From: Thermoplasmata archaeon
Lineage (GTDB): Archaea > Thermoplasmatota > Thermoplasmata > SG8-5
Reading direction: 5' to 3'
NCBI GenBank assembly: GCA_023136815.1
Contig: JAGLQM010000002.1
Coordinates: forward strand, 1 to 16,378
DNA: 16,378 nucleotides
Made by a program: the position numbers and the translations under genes. Shown here in pieces: positions 1 through 6,052 of this stretch. How positions within the stretch are numbered: position 1 is the first letter of the stretch; each line of letters opens with the position of its first letter. The notes beneath the pieces were generated by a model. It saw only the letters and a program-made list of their open reading frames with translations, searched no databases and was not told the DNA's origin.

Positions 1-1067
1 ACGGCCAACAGGGAAACCGTTATGCCAGCACCTGCAAATTCCTGGCCCAGAATAGAATTGAGCAGCTCCCCGGCAAACAGTATATAGAATGCAGCAACCG
101 GTAGAACCACCAGGGAAACGTATCGTTCTGTCATCCTCAGTGTTGCGGCTATTGATGGAGTATCATCACTATCAATATATTTTCCAAGTGCGCCGCCTAC
201 AAGTGCCTGGATGGACACGGCAGAGGCAGCAATGAATATGGTTATTCTCTGGGCTCCAAAATAAATACCAAGTGTCTGGAAAGCATCATCTGGATTTGCA
301 AATGCAGGATCTGTGAAATACCAAAGCATGACCTTATCCAGCACCAGTATTAACGAGATAAATGCAATGAAAGGGAGAAATTTGACCGATGTATCATGAA
401 ATTCTACAATTATTTCATCATCATTTTCGCCTTTCTTGAAGTGTCTGGCATTATTGCGGATTATCATCATACCCATGGTTCCGGCAATCAGGTAGATGAA
501 GGTAAGCATGAATATAGCATCCTGGTCTCCCTTGGGTATGGCCAGGAAGATTATTCCAGCCACCATTAAGAACTTTATCATTCCCTCTATGAAATCATAG
601 GATTTTGCAAGCATTGGCCTTTTTTTGGCAGTGAGTCCCACAACCCATATTTGTGCCAGATTGGCTGTTATAAAGTATCCCAGAATGATGAACAGTGAGA
701 CTGGATGAAGAGCAGTATGGCTGTCAGGAGCCAGCAGGAAAACATACACAGCAATTAACAGCCCGGAAGCAATAGCCATTTGAATAGTTAATTTGATTTT
801 CACGCCTATGAATACCCTGTAAACATCCCCGAACTTGTATCCGTCAGCCAGAAGTTTTTCGAAGGCCAGTCCATTTCCCATGTCACCCACGAAAAAGACC
901 AGTCCCACAAAAGATAGAAGGAATGCCAGGCTGCCCAATAGCTCGGCTCCCATCTCCCTGGCTATGAGCAATAATGCTCCAGTATTGAAAATTGCCGTGA
1001 GAATACTGATAACCACAAGGGCAGGACGGCCTCCGCCAGCCTGCAATTTGTTTTTCAGTGAACCCAT
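1..1067 (-). CDS. Wzx-like polysaccharide/oligosaccharide flippase, N-terminal part (runs off the left edge)
   Basis: The minus strand is open from an ATG at 1065-1067 to the window edge, giving 355 residues with no stop. The protein is very hydrophobic and starts with a short basic stretch (MGSLKNKLQAGGGRPA), followed by at least eight membrane segments with few charged residues between them. The N-terminal run 'LLLIAREMGAELLGSLAFL' resembles the first helix pair of MOP-superfamily polysaccharide exporters (Wzx/RfbX and archaeal AglR-like proteins), which flip lipid-linked glycans across the membrane. A charged loop (KKGENDDE) near the middle separates two helix bundles. The C-terminal third is missing, so completeness cannot be judged. 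A TATA-like box 19-30 bases before the ATG suggests a leaderless or nearly leaderless transcript. It is divergent from the aldolase gene. The glycan carried is unknown; the heptose genes in this window make a heptose-containing glycan a candidate by context only. Confidence 0.75.
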   Translation of the reverse strand, partial: MGSLKNKLQAGGGRPALVVISILTAIFNTGALLLIAREMGAELLGSLAFLLSFVGLVFFVGDMGNGLAFEKLLADGYKFGDVYRVFIGVKIKLTIQMAIASGLLIAVYVFLLAPDSHTALHPVSLFIILGYFITANLAQIWVVGLTAKKRPMLAKSYDFIEGMIKFLMVAGIIFLAIPKGDQDAIFMLTFIYLIAGTMGMMIIRNNARHFKKGENDDEIIVEFHDTSVKFLPFIAFISLILVLDKVMLWYFTDPAFANPDDAFQTLGIYFGAQRITIFIAASAVSIQALVGGALGKYIDSDDTPSIAATLRMTERYVSLVVLPVAAFYILFAGELLNSILGQEFAGAGITVSLLA

Positions 1068-1085
1068 GGCTGCTGATTGACCAGA

Positions 1086-1097
1086 CGATATATGAAC
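1086..1097 (-). promoter_or_regulatory. TATA-like box for the flippase gene
   Basis: On the minus strand this reads GTTCATATATCG, centred about 24 bases before the flippase ATG. In archaea transcription starts about 22-27 bases after the TATA centre, so the transcript would start at or next to the ATG. Confidence 0.5.
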
Positions 1098-1119
1098 TTT
1101 GGTGTTTGATTTTAGGATC

Positions 1120-1134
1120 TATGAAAGTTTCATA
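1120..1134. promoter_or_regulatory. Palindrome overlapping the aldolase TATA box (possible operator)
   Basis: TATGAAA-G-TTTCATA is a perfect inverted repeat with 7-base arms around one central base. Its right arm runs into the TATA-like stretch at 1128-1138, so a dimeric repressor bound here would block TBP. The palindrome is seen directly; the operator role is inferred. Confidence 0.45.
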
Positions 1135-1138
1135 TATT
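1128..1138 (+). promoter_or_regulatory. TATA-like box for the LsrF-like aldolase
   Basis: TTTCATATATT is centred about 34 bases before the ATG at 1167. The expected transcription start is near 1160, which leaves almost no leader and supports the ATG at 1167 over the TTG at 1143. Confidence 0.5.
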
Positions 1139-1166
1139 CACGTTGTATTCCATTTCTCGTGATAAT

Positions 1167-1967
1167 ATGGATTGGGGCATGAAGAATCGCTTGTCAAAGA
1201 TAATAAAACCGAAAGATAACCGAACCGTGATGCTGGCTGTTGACCACGGCTATTTCATGGGGCCGACATCTGGCCTGGAAAATATTGCAGACACTGTAAA
1301 TCCTCTTTTGCCATATGCGGACACCCTAATGCTTACCAGGGGAGCATTGCGAAATTATATTGCTCCTGAGGTTGACGTTCCTATCGTGCTGCGAGTATCT
1401 GGCGGTACCAGTATTCTTAATGATAATTTACTTCATGAGGGAATCATAGCGTCCATGGAAGATGCTGTGCGCCTGAATGTTTCGGGTGTTGCATTCTCAA
1501 TCATGGTTGGCGCAAAGTTTGAGCGTGATACCCTATTAGCTTTCAGTCAGATAATTGATGAGGCAGAATCACTTGGAATTCCAGTTATTGCTGTAACGGC
1601 AGTTGGGAAGGACATGGTGAGGGACGCTCGATACATGGGACTTGCTTCAAGAATTGCCGCGGAAATCGGAGCTCATATTGTCAAGACATATTACGTCGAA
1701 GGATTCGAAAAAGTTGTGGATTCCTGCCCGGTGCCAGTGGTTATTGCTGGCGGCAAGAAAACTGACGAAATAACTGCACTGAGAACAGCCTACAATGCAA
1801 TCCAGGCAGGTGCCGCTGGTGTGGACATGGGCCGAAACATCTTCCAGGCCAATGACCCTACGGCAATGATCCAGGCAGTGAATTCCATTGTTCATGATAA
1901 TTTTACGCCAGACGAGGCATATCACGTTCTTAGCAAGGCAAAGAGCGGTAAGTTCTCAAGAAGATAA
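1167..1967 (+). CDS. lsrF: LsrF-like class I aldolase (3-hydroxy-5-phosphonooxypentane-2,4-dione thiolase / DhnA-type family)
   Basis: A 266-residue cytoplasmic TIM-barrel enzyme of the DeoC/LacD/FbaB superfamily, closest by eye to bacterial LsrF. Shared stretches are LDWGM-like at the N-terminus, LAxDHGYFx[28 protein letters not shown] and [10 protein letters not shown]. The lysine of VKTYYVE (residue 173 from this ATG) is at the Schiff-base position. In bacteria LsrF moves an acetyl group from phosphorylated autoinducer-2 to CoA. No lsr transport or kinase genes are nearby, so that role is doubtful. Related archaeal enzymes include fructose-bisphosphate aldolase and ADH synthase of the alternative aromatic pathway, but the YFxGPT and KTYYVE forms fit LsrF better. 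A TTG at 1143 would add eight residues; the ATG is preferred because the family starts near the DWGM motif and the promoter spacing fits. Confidence 0.82.
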   Translation: MDWGMKNRLSKIIKPKDNRTVMLAVDHGYFMGPTSGLENIADTVNPLLPYADTLMLTRGALRNYIAPEVDVPIVLRVSGGTSILNDNLLHEGIIASMEDAVRLNVSGVAFSIMVGAKFERDTLLAFSQIIDEAESLGIPVIAVTAVGKDMVRDARYMGLASRIAAEIGAHIVKTYYVEGFEKVVDSCPVPVVIAGGKKTDEITALRTAYNAIQAGAAGVDMGRNIFQANDPTAMIQAVNSIVHDNFTPDEAYHVLSKAKSGKFSRR

Positions 1968-1998
1968 TTTGTGTCGAAGGTCGAAATCTGCCTGTCTG

Positions 1999-2008
1999 AA
2001 ATAAAAAG
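1999..2008 (+). promoter_or_regulatory. Possible A/T-rich TATA box for the transglutaminase-like gene
   Basis: The stretch AAATAAAAAG lies about 35 bases before the ATG at 2039, giving a predicted short leader of roughly 10 bases. No Shine-Dalgarno motif is seen before this ATG, consistent with a short-leader transcript. Confidence 0.35.
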
Positions 2009-2038
2009 AATTATGAAGGGGTCTTCCTTTTACTAATT

Positions 2039-3454
2039 ATGAGCCGCAAGTTACTGGCAGTCCTTTTTGGCCTGCTTTTGATGCTTTCCGCAATTATGGG
2101 CGTATATTCCGCACTCAATTATCCACAACCAGAAGCTTTTACTCCAGATGAGTTACACAGCCCTGGTCAGTATATTTCACCAGACCTTGAACCTCTGCCC
2201 ACAATAGCAGGGGATTTCATGCGCTCGCCAAATATCTCCGTGTTCATATCAATAGGCAATATCTATGTGGACTATGGGAGCAGCATTCGTATTCAGGTTC
2301 AAAACAATGACTCTCTGGATATTTTCCTTGAAGAAGTGGTATTTGAATGGACCTCCTCCGGTGCTAAATCTAATATTCTGGTTCATCAGTACATTGATTC
2401 AAACCAGTCCTATGATATTGAGGCACTGGGCATTTCCGGACCATCAATGCCTGGTAATCACAAATATCAGTTGAGCATGAGGGTTCTTATCCACCGAAAC
2501 AGCGGTTGGTATCATTCCATTGTTGGCGGTGATGAATGGCTCGAGTTCTCTGAACACACAATCGAAGTTTTGGAGCTTACCGAGGTTCATGATTATGATA
2601 TGGAGTATAATTATCGCATATACTACGAGAGGGTGAACCAACTTGTAGATTTCAATTCGGAGAATGTGGCCAGTGCTGCAGAAAACGCCACTGCTGATTT
2701 CGGAACAGAATACAATATAGGCAAGGTATGTGCTATATTTAATTATCTGGATGACAATTGTGTTTATACAGAGGATCCTGGTGGAGATAAATGGTATTCT
2801 CCTGATGAACTTCTGAACAGCCTGGAAGGTGATTGCGAAGATTATGCTATGCTAATTGCCGCAATGGTGAATGAGGTCGGCGGCACTTCCCGGATATATC
2901 TAACCAATGACCATGCCTTTGCAACGGTTTATGTCGGCAATTCATCTATAGAATTTGAAGCTGCCAGTGATGACATCAACAGCTATTATGGAACTATTAT
3001 GGAAACCCATGCCATGGTTGATGAAACCGGTTACTGGATGATTGCTGACCCCCTGGGGACATTCTACATGGGTGGATTTGCAGTGGGCCAGTCACCAATA
3101 AATAGGTATAACGGCAGCTGGAATACGACCTTCGAGGAATCTGATACCCTGCATGCAATTGATGTGACTGGAATTGATCTGGGAGTGCCACTATGGCAGG
3201 AACCGAATGTATGGATGGGTATGATACTCATATTCTGTTTCATGACTGTAATAATGGCCCTGGGAATTGCAGGAGACAAATCATCAACAAAGACCCGATG
3301 CCATATTTGTGCAGAAATTATTGGCCAGGACCTTTATGTGTGCCCGGAGTGCAAGACCACATTCCACAGACATTGCGCATTCGAGCATGCGTATTGTATG
3401 ACATGCCAGAATCCAATAATCCTTCCTCCTCCGCCGGAATCACTCCGCCCTTAA
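2039..3454 (+). CDS. Membrane-anchored transglutaminase-like protein with C-terminal C4HC3 (RING/PHD-like) zinc finger
   Basis: 471 residues. Residues 1-25 form a signal peptide or anchor. Residues about 60-180 look like an extracytoplasmic beta-sandwich with N-glycosylation sequons. Residues about 225-345 are a transglutaminase/protease core with the triad Cys266 (EGDCEDYA), His292 (DHAFATVYV) and Asp337 (WMIADPLG). A single membrane helix spans about 391-411. It is followed by a compact metal-binding module: Cys421, Cys424, Cys435, Cys438, His443, Cys446, Cys453, Cys456, spacing C-x2-C-x10-C-x2-C-x4-H-x2-C-x6-C-x2-C. The chain ends in a Pro-rich tail (PPPPES). If the N-terminus is exported, the finger is cytoplasmic. 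The C4HC3 order matches PHD, RING-variant and prokaryotic RING-like fingers, but ligase activity cannot be claimed. The transglutaminase core may be a peptidase or crosslinking enzyme. The gene stands alone, with convergent neighbours downstream. Confidence 0.78.
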   Translation: MSRKLLAVLFGLLLMLSAIMGVYSALNYPQPEAFTPDELHSPGQYISPDLEPLPTIAGDFMRSPNISVFISIGNIYVDYGSSIRIQVQNNDSLDIFLEEVVFEWTSSGAKSNILVHQYIDSNQSYDIEALGISGPSMPGNHKYQLSMRVLIHRNSGWYHSIVGGDEWLEFSEHTIEVLELTEVHDYDMEYNYRIYYERVNQLVDFNSENVASAAENATADFGTEYNIGKVCAIFNYLDDNCVYTEDPGGDKWYSPDELLNSLEGDCEDYAMLIAAMVNEVGGTSRIYLTNDHAFATVYVGNSSIEFEAASDDINSYYGTIMETHAMVDETGYWMIADPLGTFYMGGFAVGQSPINRYNGSWNTTFEESDTLHAIDVTGIDLGVPLWQEPNVWMGMILIFCFMTVIMALGIAGDKSSTKTRCHICAEIIGQDLYVCPECKTTFHRHCAFEHAYCMTCQNPIILPPPPESLRP

Positions 3455-3699
3455 ACCCTCTCACTCCAATCTCCTACCAATGCTCCCCGAAATCTAAACT
3501 TTCCTCTCCTCTGCCGACACACCCAACTCCTTCATTTCCCCGACAGAAGCTGATTATGAAATCTCGTATCAGACGAGGCTCGCATCGCTTGTTCAATAAA
3601 AAAAGGGTTATGGAAACTAACGTTTGCAAAAAATTAAAAAAATTAGAAAATGTGCAGATATAAGCTATTTACACTGCATTATCGGAATCTTCTATTTTT
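3455..3699. other. Intergenic region between convergent genes, pyrimidine-rich at left and A/T-rich at right
   Basis: The first 90 bases are strongly C+T-rich on the plus strand, continuing a bias that starts in the 3' end of the preceding gene. A small hairpin (CTCGT-atcag-ACGAG, 3563-3577) follows. The right part holds A-runs that read as T-runs on the minus strand. A reading frame crosses the region on the plus strand, but its translation is low-complexity and it begins inside the transglutaminase-like gene, so I do not call it a gene. Confidence 0.5.
3628..3650 (-). terminator. Oligo-T terminator for the Gln/Pro-rich membrane protein gene
   Basis: On the minus strand a T7 run (3642 to 3636) and a T6 run (3633 to 3628) lie about 50 bases past the stop at 3700. 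Oligo-T stretches terminate archaeal RNA polymerase, so this is a likely terminator. Confidence 0.5.
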
Positions 3700-3700
3700 T
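3691..3700 (+). terminator. Possible oligo-T terminator for the transglutaminase-like gene
   Basis: TCTATTTTTT on the plus strand ends in six T's at the boundary of the convergent gene. It lies about 240 bases past the stop at 3454, so the transcript would have a long 3' end; weak call. Confidence 0.25.
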
Positions 3701-4104
3701 CATAGACTGCCAAAATTTATTCTGACAGCCCAAGAAATAATGTAAAGTCCCAATCCAAATCCAGCCGCTCTCAACATTGTGCCGCGTGTGTTATCTGAGA
3801 GGTCTTCTCTGGTTATTCCTCCTAGAATCAACAGAGTCAGGATTACAATAAATCCAAGATCCGTGATAAGAGTTCCAAGGAAAACCAGAACTCTGATATC
3901 GCCGCTCAACAATCCGGAGTAACACAGATTCAGGAACATAACTCCTATGAACAGGAATAATGCTCCCAGCACAAGGAACAAGCTCAACTTGCCCTTTTCC
4001 ACAAAATGGTCTGTAATATTTGGCTTTGTCTGTTGATATTGTGGCTGTTGATACTGCGGTTGCTGATATTGTTGCTGGGGTGGTTGATATGTTTCTTCAG
4101 TCAT
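3700..4104 (-). CDS. Small membrane protein with Gln/Pro/Tyr-rich N-terminus and three membrane helices
   Basis: 134 residues. The N-terminus (about residues 5-27) is a low-complexity YQQPQ repeat, probably exposed. Three hydrophobic segments follow at about 40-62, 71-97 and 109-127, separated by short loops; the second loop is charged (TREDLSDN). I do not recognise the family. The start at 4104 is chosen because an AGGAG motif (4113-4117) lies 8 bases upstream; an ATG at 4140 would add 12 residues but has no such motif. The Gln/Pro-rich N-terminus resembles that of the double zinc-ribbon protein at 5324-5953, and both are minus-strand membrane genes within 2 kb, so they may serve one envelope complex; this is inference. 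A promoter-like region with a palindrome lies in the 355-base gap upstream. Confidence 0.65.
   Translation of the reverse strand: MTEETYQPPQQQYQQPQYQQPQYQQTKPNITDHFVEKGKLSLFLVLGALFLFIGVMFLNLCYSGLLSGDIRVLVFLGTLITDLGFIVILTLLILGGITREDLSDNTRGTMLRAAGFGLGLYIISWAVRINFGSL
4030..4068 (-). repeat. In-frame 15-base tandem repeat coding YQQPQ
   Basis: About two and a half units of a 15-base repeat encode YQQPQ-YQQPQ-YQQ at residues 13-25 of the membrane protein. Copies differ at silent positions, so this is not a very recent expansion. Confidence 0.6.
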
Positions 4105-4112
4105 TATTATCT

Positions 4113-4117
4113 CTCCT
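4113..4117 (-). promoter_or_regulatory. Shine-Dalgarno motif deciding the start at 4104
   Basis: AGGAG on the minus strand, 8 bases before the ATG. It favours this start over the ATG at 4140. Confidence 0.6.
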
Positions 4118-4194
4118 ATTTCTACCTTATTGGACTTCATTCAACGCAAATATGCGCTCACCTAACTCACAAGACAGGAAACTGGCTTGTGTTA

Positions 4195-4215
4195 AGATGA
4201 GGTTATGCCTCATCT
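4195..4215. promoter_or_regulatory. Perfect inverted repeat upstream of the Gln/Pro-rich membrane protein
   Basis: AGATGAGG-ttatg-CCTCATCT has 8-base arms and a 5-base centre. It lies just downstream, on the minus strand, of a TATA-like element at 4221-4230, near the expected transcription start. It could be an operator or a hairpin in a leader of about 100 bases. Confidence 0.45.
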
Positions 4216-4220
4216 GACTT

Positions 4221-4230
4221 TTCATATATC
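4221..4230 (-). promoter_or_regulatory. TATA-like box upstream of the Gln/Pro-rich membrane protein
   Basis: On the minus strand this reads GATATATGAA. The predicted start near 4200 would give a leader of about 95 bases that includes the Shine-Dalgarno motif. A weaker alternative (CATATTT region near 4150) would give a shorter leader. Confidence 0.35.
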
Positions 4231-4300
4231 AAATGTCAAAGTTAGGATTCATGTAAATATGGGTAAGAAGTACAAGATATATTAATATTTCTAAATTATT

Positions 4301-4345
4301 AAAAAAATGAAAATTGAAAAAGTAAGGGGTGCGGATCGTTCCGCA
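4301..4345 (-). terminator. Hairpin followed by T-runs, downstream of the single zinc-ribbon gene
   Basis: On the minus strand a hairpin (TGCGGA / TCCGCA, 6-bp stem, 4-base loop, 4345-4330) is followed after 8 bases by T5, T4 and T7 runs (4321-4301). This looks like an intrinsic terminator about 115 bases past the stop at 4460. Confidence 0.5.
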
Positions 4346-4365
4346 TTATATTCCAGTAATTATAG

Positions 4366-4400
4366 TTGCGAGCAATGATTCTTAACGAATCCCTTCGCAA
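4366..4400 (-). ncRNA. Two-part stem-loop in the 3' region of the single zinc-ribbon gene (possible structured RNA)
   Basis: An outer 6-bp stem (TTGCGA 4366-4371 with TCGCAA 4395-4400) encloses a 5-bp stem (GATTC 4377-4381 with GAATC 4387-4391) with a 5-base loop. With the terminator hairpin at 4330-4345 it forms two structured elements in a non-coding stretch. It could be a 3' UTR structure, a small RNA or chance; only the pairing is seen directly. Confidence 0.3.
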
Positions 4401-4459
4401 TCCATTATATCAAAGACATATCTGTTATATTTAAGATTGTTTTATGTCTTGGATTCAAT

Positions 4460-4708
4460 TTACTGGACGTTCTTTCCACAGTGTGGGCAGTTGTTGAAGC
4501 TCACTGGAATCTGCTGTCCGCATCCCATACATGTCCTCTGCTGCTGGGGTGGTGGCGGTGGTGCGGCTCCCGGTGGCGGTGGTGGTTGCTGATAATACTG
4601 TGGGGCCCTCTCCTCATACTTCACGAAGAAGTAAATTAGAGCGGCTGGCCAGCACAATATAAGCAGGATAATAAAAACTACCCAACTACCTGTAAATTCT
4701 TTTGCCAT
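4460..4708 (-). CDS. Small single-pass membrane protein with poly-Pro linker and C-terminal zinc ribbon
   Basis: 82 residues. One membrane helix (about residues 9-29) is followed by a short basic/acidic segment, a Pro/Gln/Ala linker with two runs of five prolines (about 42-57), and a zinc ribbon with Cys60, Cys63, Cys74 and Cys77 (CMGCGQQ...NNCPHCGK). The start at 4708 is chosen because an AGGAG-like motif precedes it by about 10 bases; a start at 4759 would add 17 charged residues. The ribbon is nearly the same as the two in the protein at 5324-5953, down to the DNA, so they are duplicates of one module. Such rubredoxin-like ribbons usually mediate protein or nucleic acid contacts and are not catalytic. 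The gene lies 88 bases after the upstream Cys/His membrane protein gene, so shared transcription is possible. Confidence 0.7.
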   Translation of the reverse strand: MAKEFTGSWVVFIILLILCWPAALIYFFVKYEERAPQYYQQPPPPPGAAPPPPPQQQRTCMGCGQQIPVSFNNCPHCGKNVQ

Positions 4709-4775
4709 ATATCCACGTCTCCTGATTTTTCCTATGTTCTTATCTGTTTTGAATTTCACAAAAGATTACACTGAT

Positions 4776-4787
4776 GTTATTAATAAC
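4776..4787. promoter_or_regulatory. Short palindrome between two minus-strand membrane genes
   Basis: GTTATTAATAAC is a perfect 12-base palindrome in the 88-base gap upstream of the single zinc-ribbon gene. It is A/T-rich and could be part of a promoter or chance. Confidence 0.25.
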
Positions 4788-4796
4788 TATCATCGT

Positions 4797-5297
4797 TTAT
4801 TTTATATTGTTCAGGCCTTCACATTTTGGGAACTGTGGATAATGGCAGCATTCTTTACATGTTTTGAGCATTTTTTTGCTATTGAACAGGTTGTAGCCAA
4901 TGGCAACTGCCAGGAACAGACCGATTACCATATACTGCTCTGGCCGGGGGGCCAGCCATATGGAGTACATAATAGATGCCAGCGAGATTCCAAGAACAAC
5001 CCTGAACACAACCTGCATTCTTTTTGGCAGATTGTCCCTGTAGATAATTTTCCTGATTGAGTTGATTCCGAACATGGCCAGTGCCATATAGAAGGCTATA
5101 AGATAGTCATATGTATGATAATCCGATAGAAGAAATAGCAAGACTAGAGCTATTACTGCCGAGGGATATATGATAAAACAGCCCAGGCAGAGCCTTCTGC
5201 CTCGAATATTCAGGATATGATTGGAAAAAATATCACATGAAGGATGATGGGCCAGCAGAAAAGGATTATTATCAAAATAGTCCTTCAACCGGCCCAT
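4797..5297 (-). CDS. Four-helix membrane protein with conserved-looking Cys/His clusters (DUF2085-like, tentative)
   Basis: 166 residues. A Cys/His-rich N-terminal segment (His17, His18, Cys21, His27, then RRLCLGC with Cys37 and Cys40) precedes four membrane helices at about 41-58, 63-80, 96-116 and 122-138. A second Cys cluster (Cys147, Cys150, Cys151, Cys159) lies at the C-terminus. The run 'RRLCLGCFIIYPS' resembles the C-x2-C-x3-Y element of DUF2085 membrane proteins, whose function is unknown; I offer this as a resemblance only. The two clusters may bind one metal ion on the same side of the membrane. The ATG at 5297 is preferred to the GTG at 5306 because a GGAG motif (5306-5309) lies 8 bases before it and overlaps the GTG. 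It follows the double zinc-ribbon gene by 26 bases, so they are very likely co-transcribed. Confidence 0.65.
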   Translation of the reverse strand: MGRLKDYFDNNPFLLAHHPSCDIFSNHILNIRGRRLCLGCFIIYPSAVIALVLLFLLSDYHTYDYLIAFYMALAMFGINSIRKIIYRDNLPKRMQVVFRVVLGISLASIMYSIWLAPRPEQYMVIGLFLAVAIGYNLFNSKKMLKTCKECCHYPQFPKCEGLNNIK

Positions 5298-5323
5298 ATC
5301 AGCCACTCCGAATAATCAATTCA

Positions 5324-5953
5324 CTACTGTCCTGCCTGTTTTCCACAGTGAGGACAGGCATTGTAGCTGGCCTGAATGTGCTGACCGCAACCCAGGCACA
5401 CTCTTGTGCCAGATTGCTGCTGCTGTGCTGTAGCTACTGCTGCTTTTCCACAGTGAGGGCAGTTGTTGTAACTCTGTGCTATTTGTTGTCCACATCCTGT
5501 GCACATTCTCAGCTGTGGTGGCGGTGTTGCTCCATATTGTGGTGGAGAAGGCACATAACCAGCTCCTCTTGTTGCGTTTATCAGATTGTCAAATTTCGTG
5601 TAGGCTATCAAAAGAATTATTCCTGGAATGAAATTGACAAATATAATGCCTACAATCATCCAGATAAGTGTCTTTGATTTTGCCTGTTCATATTGATGTT
5701 GATCCATCATTTCATTTATCTTATTGCAGTTCATGTAGAATACAATTCCCAAAATCATAGGGATAAGTCCAATAACCGTGAGGGGCCAAAATACAATCAG
5801 AAGCCAGATCATTATGATGATTCCCAACATAGCCATGATTATTCCAAAGATGCCAGCAATCCTAACCAGGCTCTTGATGGAATCCACCTCTGGTGATACC
5901 ATTCCATAGGGCGGTTGCCCGGGTGGTGGTTGTTGATAATATTGTCCAGTCAT
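5324..5953 (-). CDS. Membrane protein with Pro/Gln-rich N-terminus and two C-terminal zinc ribbons
   Basis: 209 residues. The N-terminus (about 1-20) is rich in Tyr, Gln, Pro and Gly. Three hydrophobic segments follow at about 30-55, 57-74 and 97-118, the first two forming a hairpin. After a Pro-rich linker come two zinc ribbons: Cys151/154/165/168 and Cys186/189/200/203, joined by an Ala/Gln linker. Each has the form C-x-G-C-G-Q...N-x-C-P-H-C-G-K. The membrane part resembles small DUF4190/DUF4870-like proteins in style, but I cannot assign a family. A strong GGAGGAG motif sits 5 bases before the ATG. It appears to head a short operon with the Cys/His membrane protein. The function is unknown; paired ribbons on a membrane anchor suggest a docking or sensing platform on the cytoplasmic face. 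Confidence 0.72.
   Translation of the reverse strand: MTGQYYQQPPPGQPPYGMVSPEVDSIKSLVRIAGIFGIIMAMLGIIIMIWLLIVFWPLTVIGLIPMILGIVFYMNCNKINEMMDQHQYEQAKSKTLIWMIVGIIFVNFIPGIILLIAYTKFDNLINATRGAGYVPSPPQYGATPPPQLRMCTGCGQQIAQSYNNCPHCGKAAVATAQQQQSGTRVCLGCGQHIQASYNACPHCGKQAGQ
5339..5398 (-). repeat. Zinc-ribbon coding repeat, copy 2
   Basis: Encodes residues 186-205 of the double-ribbon protein. It is closely similar to copy 1 (5444-5503) and to the ribbon of the gene at 4460-4708 (4472-4531); the CCACAGTG start of the plus-strand sequence is common to all three. Confidence 0.6.
5444..5503 (-). repeat. Zinc-ribbon coding repeat, copy 1
   Basis: Encodes residues 151-170 of the double-ribbon protein. Its DNA is very close to 4472-4531 in the neighbouring gene, including the shared stretch GGGCAGTTGTTG, pointing to local duplication or gene conversion of the module. 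Confidence 0.6.
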
Positions 5954-5958
5954 TTTTT

Positions 5959-5965
5959 CTCCTCC
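5959..5965 (-). promoter_or_regulatory. Strong Shine-Dalgarno motif of the double zinc-ribbon gene
   Basis: GGAGGAG on the minus strand, 5 bases before the ATG at 5953. It is the strongest ribosome-binding motif in the window. Confidence 0.7.
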
Positions 5966-6011
5966 ATTAGTTCATTTCATTTATATTGTCGAATTCATTT
6001 CCTTAATATTG

Positions 6012-6018
6012 CAGATGT
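6012..6018 (-). promoter_or_regulatory. Possible TATA box for the zinc-ribbon operon
   Basis: Within TTTGATATACATC on the minus strand, about 60 bases before the ATG at 5953. This spacing gives a leader of about 37 bases that would include the Shine-Dalgarno motif. Confidence 0.35.
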
Positions 6019-6052
6019 ATATCAAACTTGCGAATGCAGAAAATTGCTGGCT

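Noticed and set aside
835..1080. Plus-strand reading frame of 81 codons
   Set aside because: It lies wholly antisense to the flippase gene, which has clear membrane-protein composition; the frame is a shadow.
1143..1166. TTG start for the aldolase, eight residues upstream
   Set aside because: It falls too close to the TATA box to be transcribed, and the family N-terminus fits the ATG at 1167.
3563..3577. Five-base-pair hairpin as terminator of the transglutaminase-like gene
   Set aside because: The stem is short and no T-run follows on the plus strand; kept only as a note in the intergenic entry.
3193..3663. Plus-strand reading frame of 156 codons
   Set aside because: It starts inside the transglutaminase-like gene in another frame and its translation past 3454 is low-complexity with no domain.
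5237..5677. Plus-strand reading frame of 146 codons, Cys-rich
   Set aside because: It is antisense to the zinc-ribbon repeats; the cysteines come from the complementary codons, not from a real protein.
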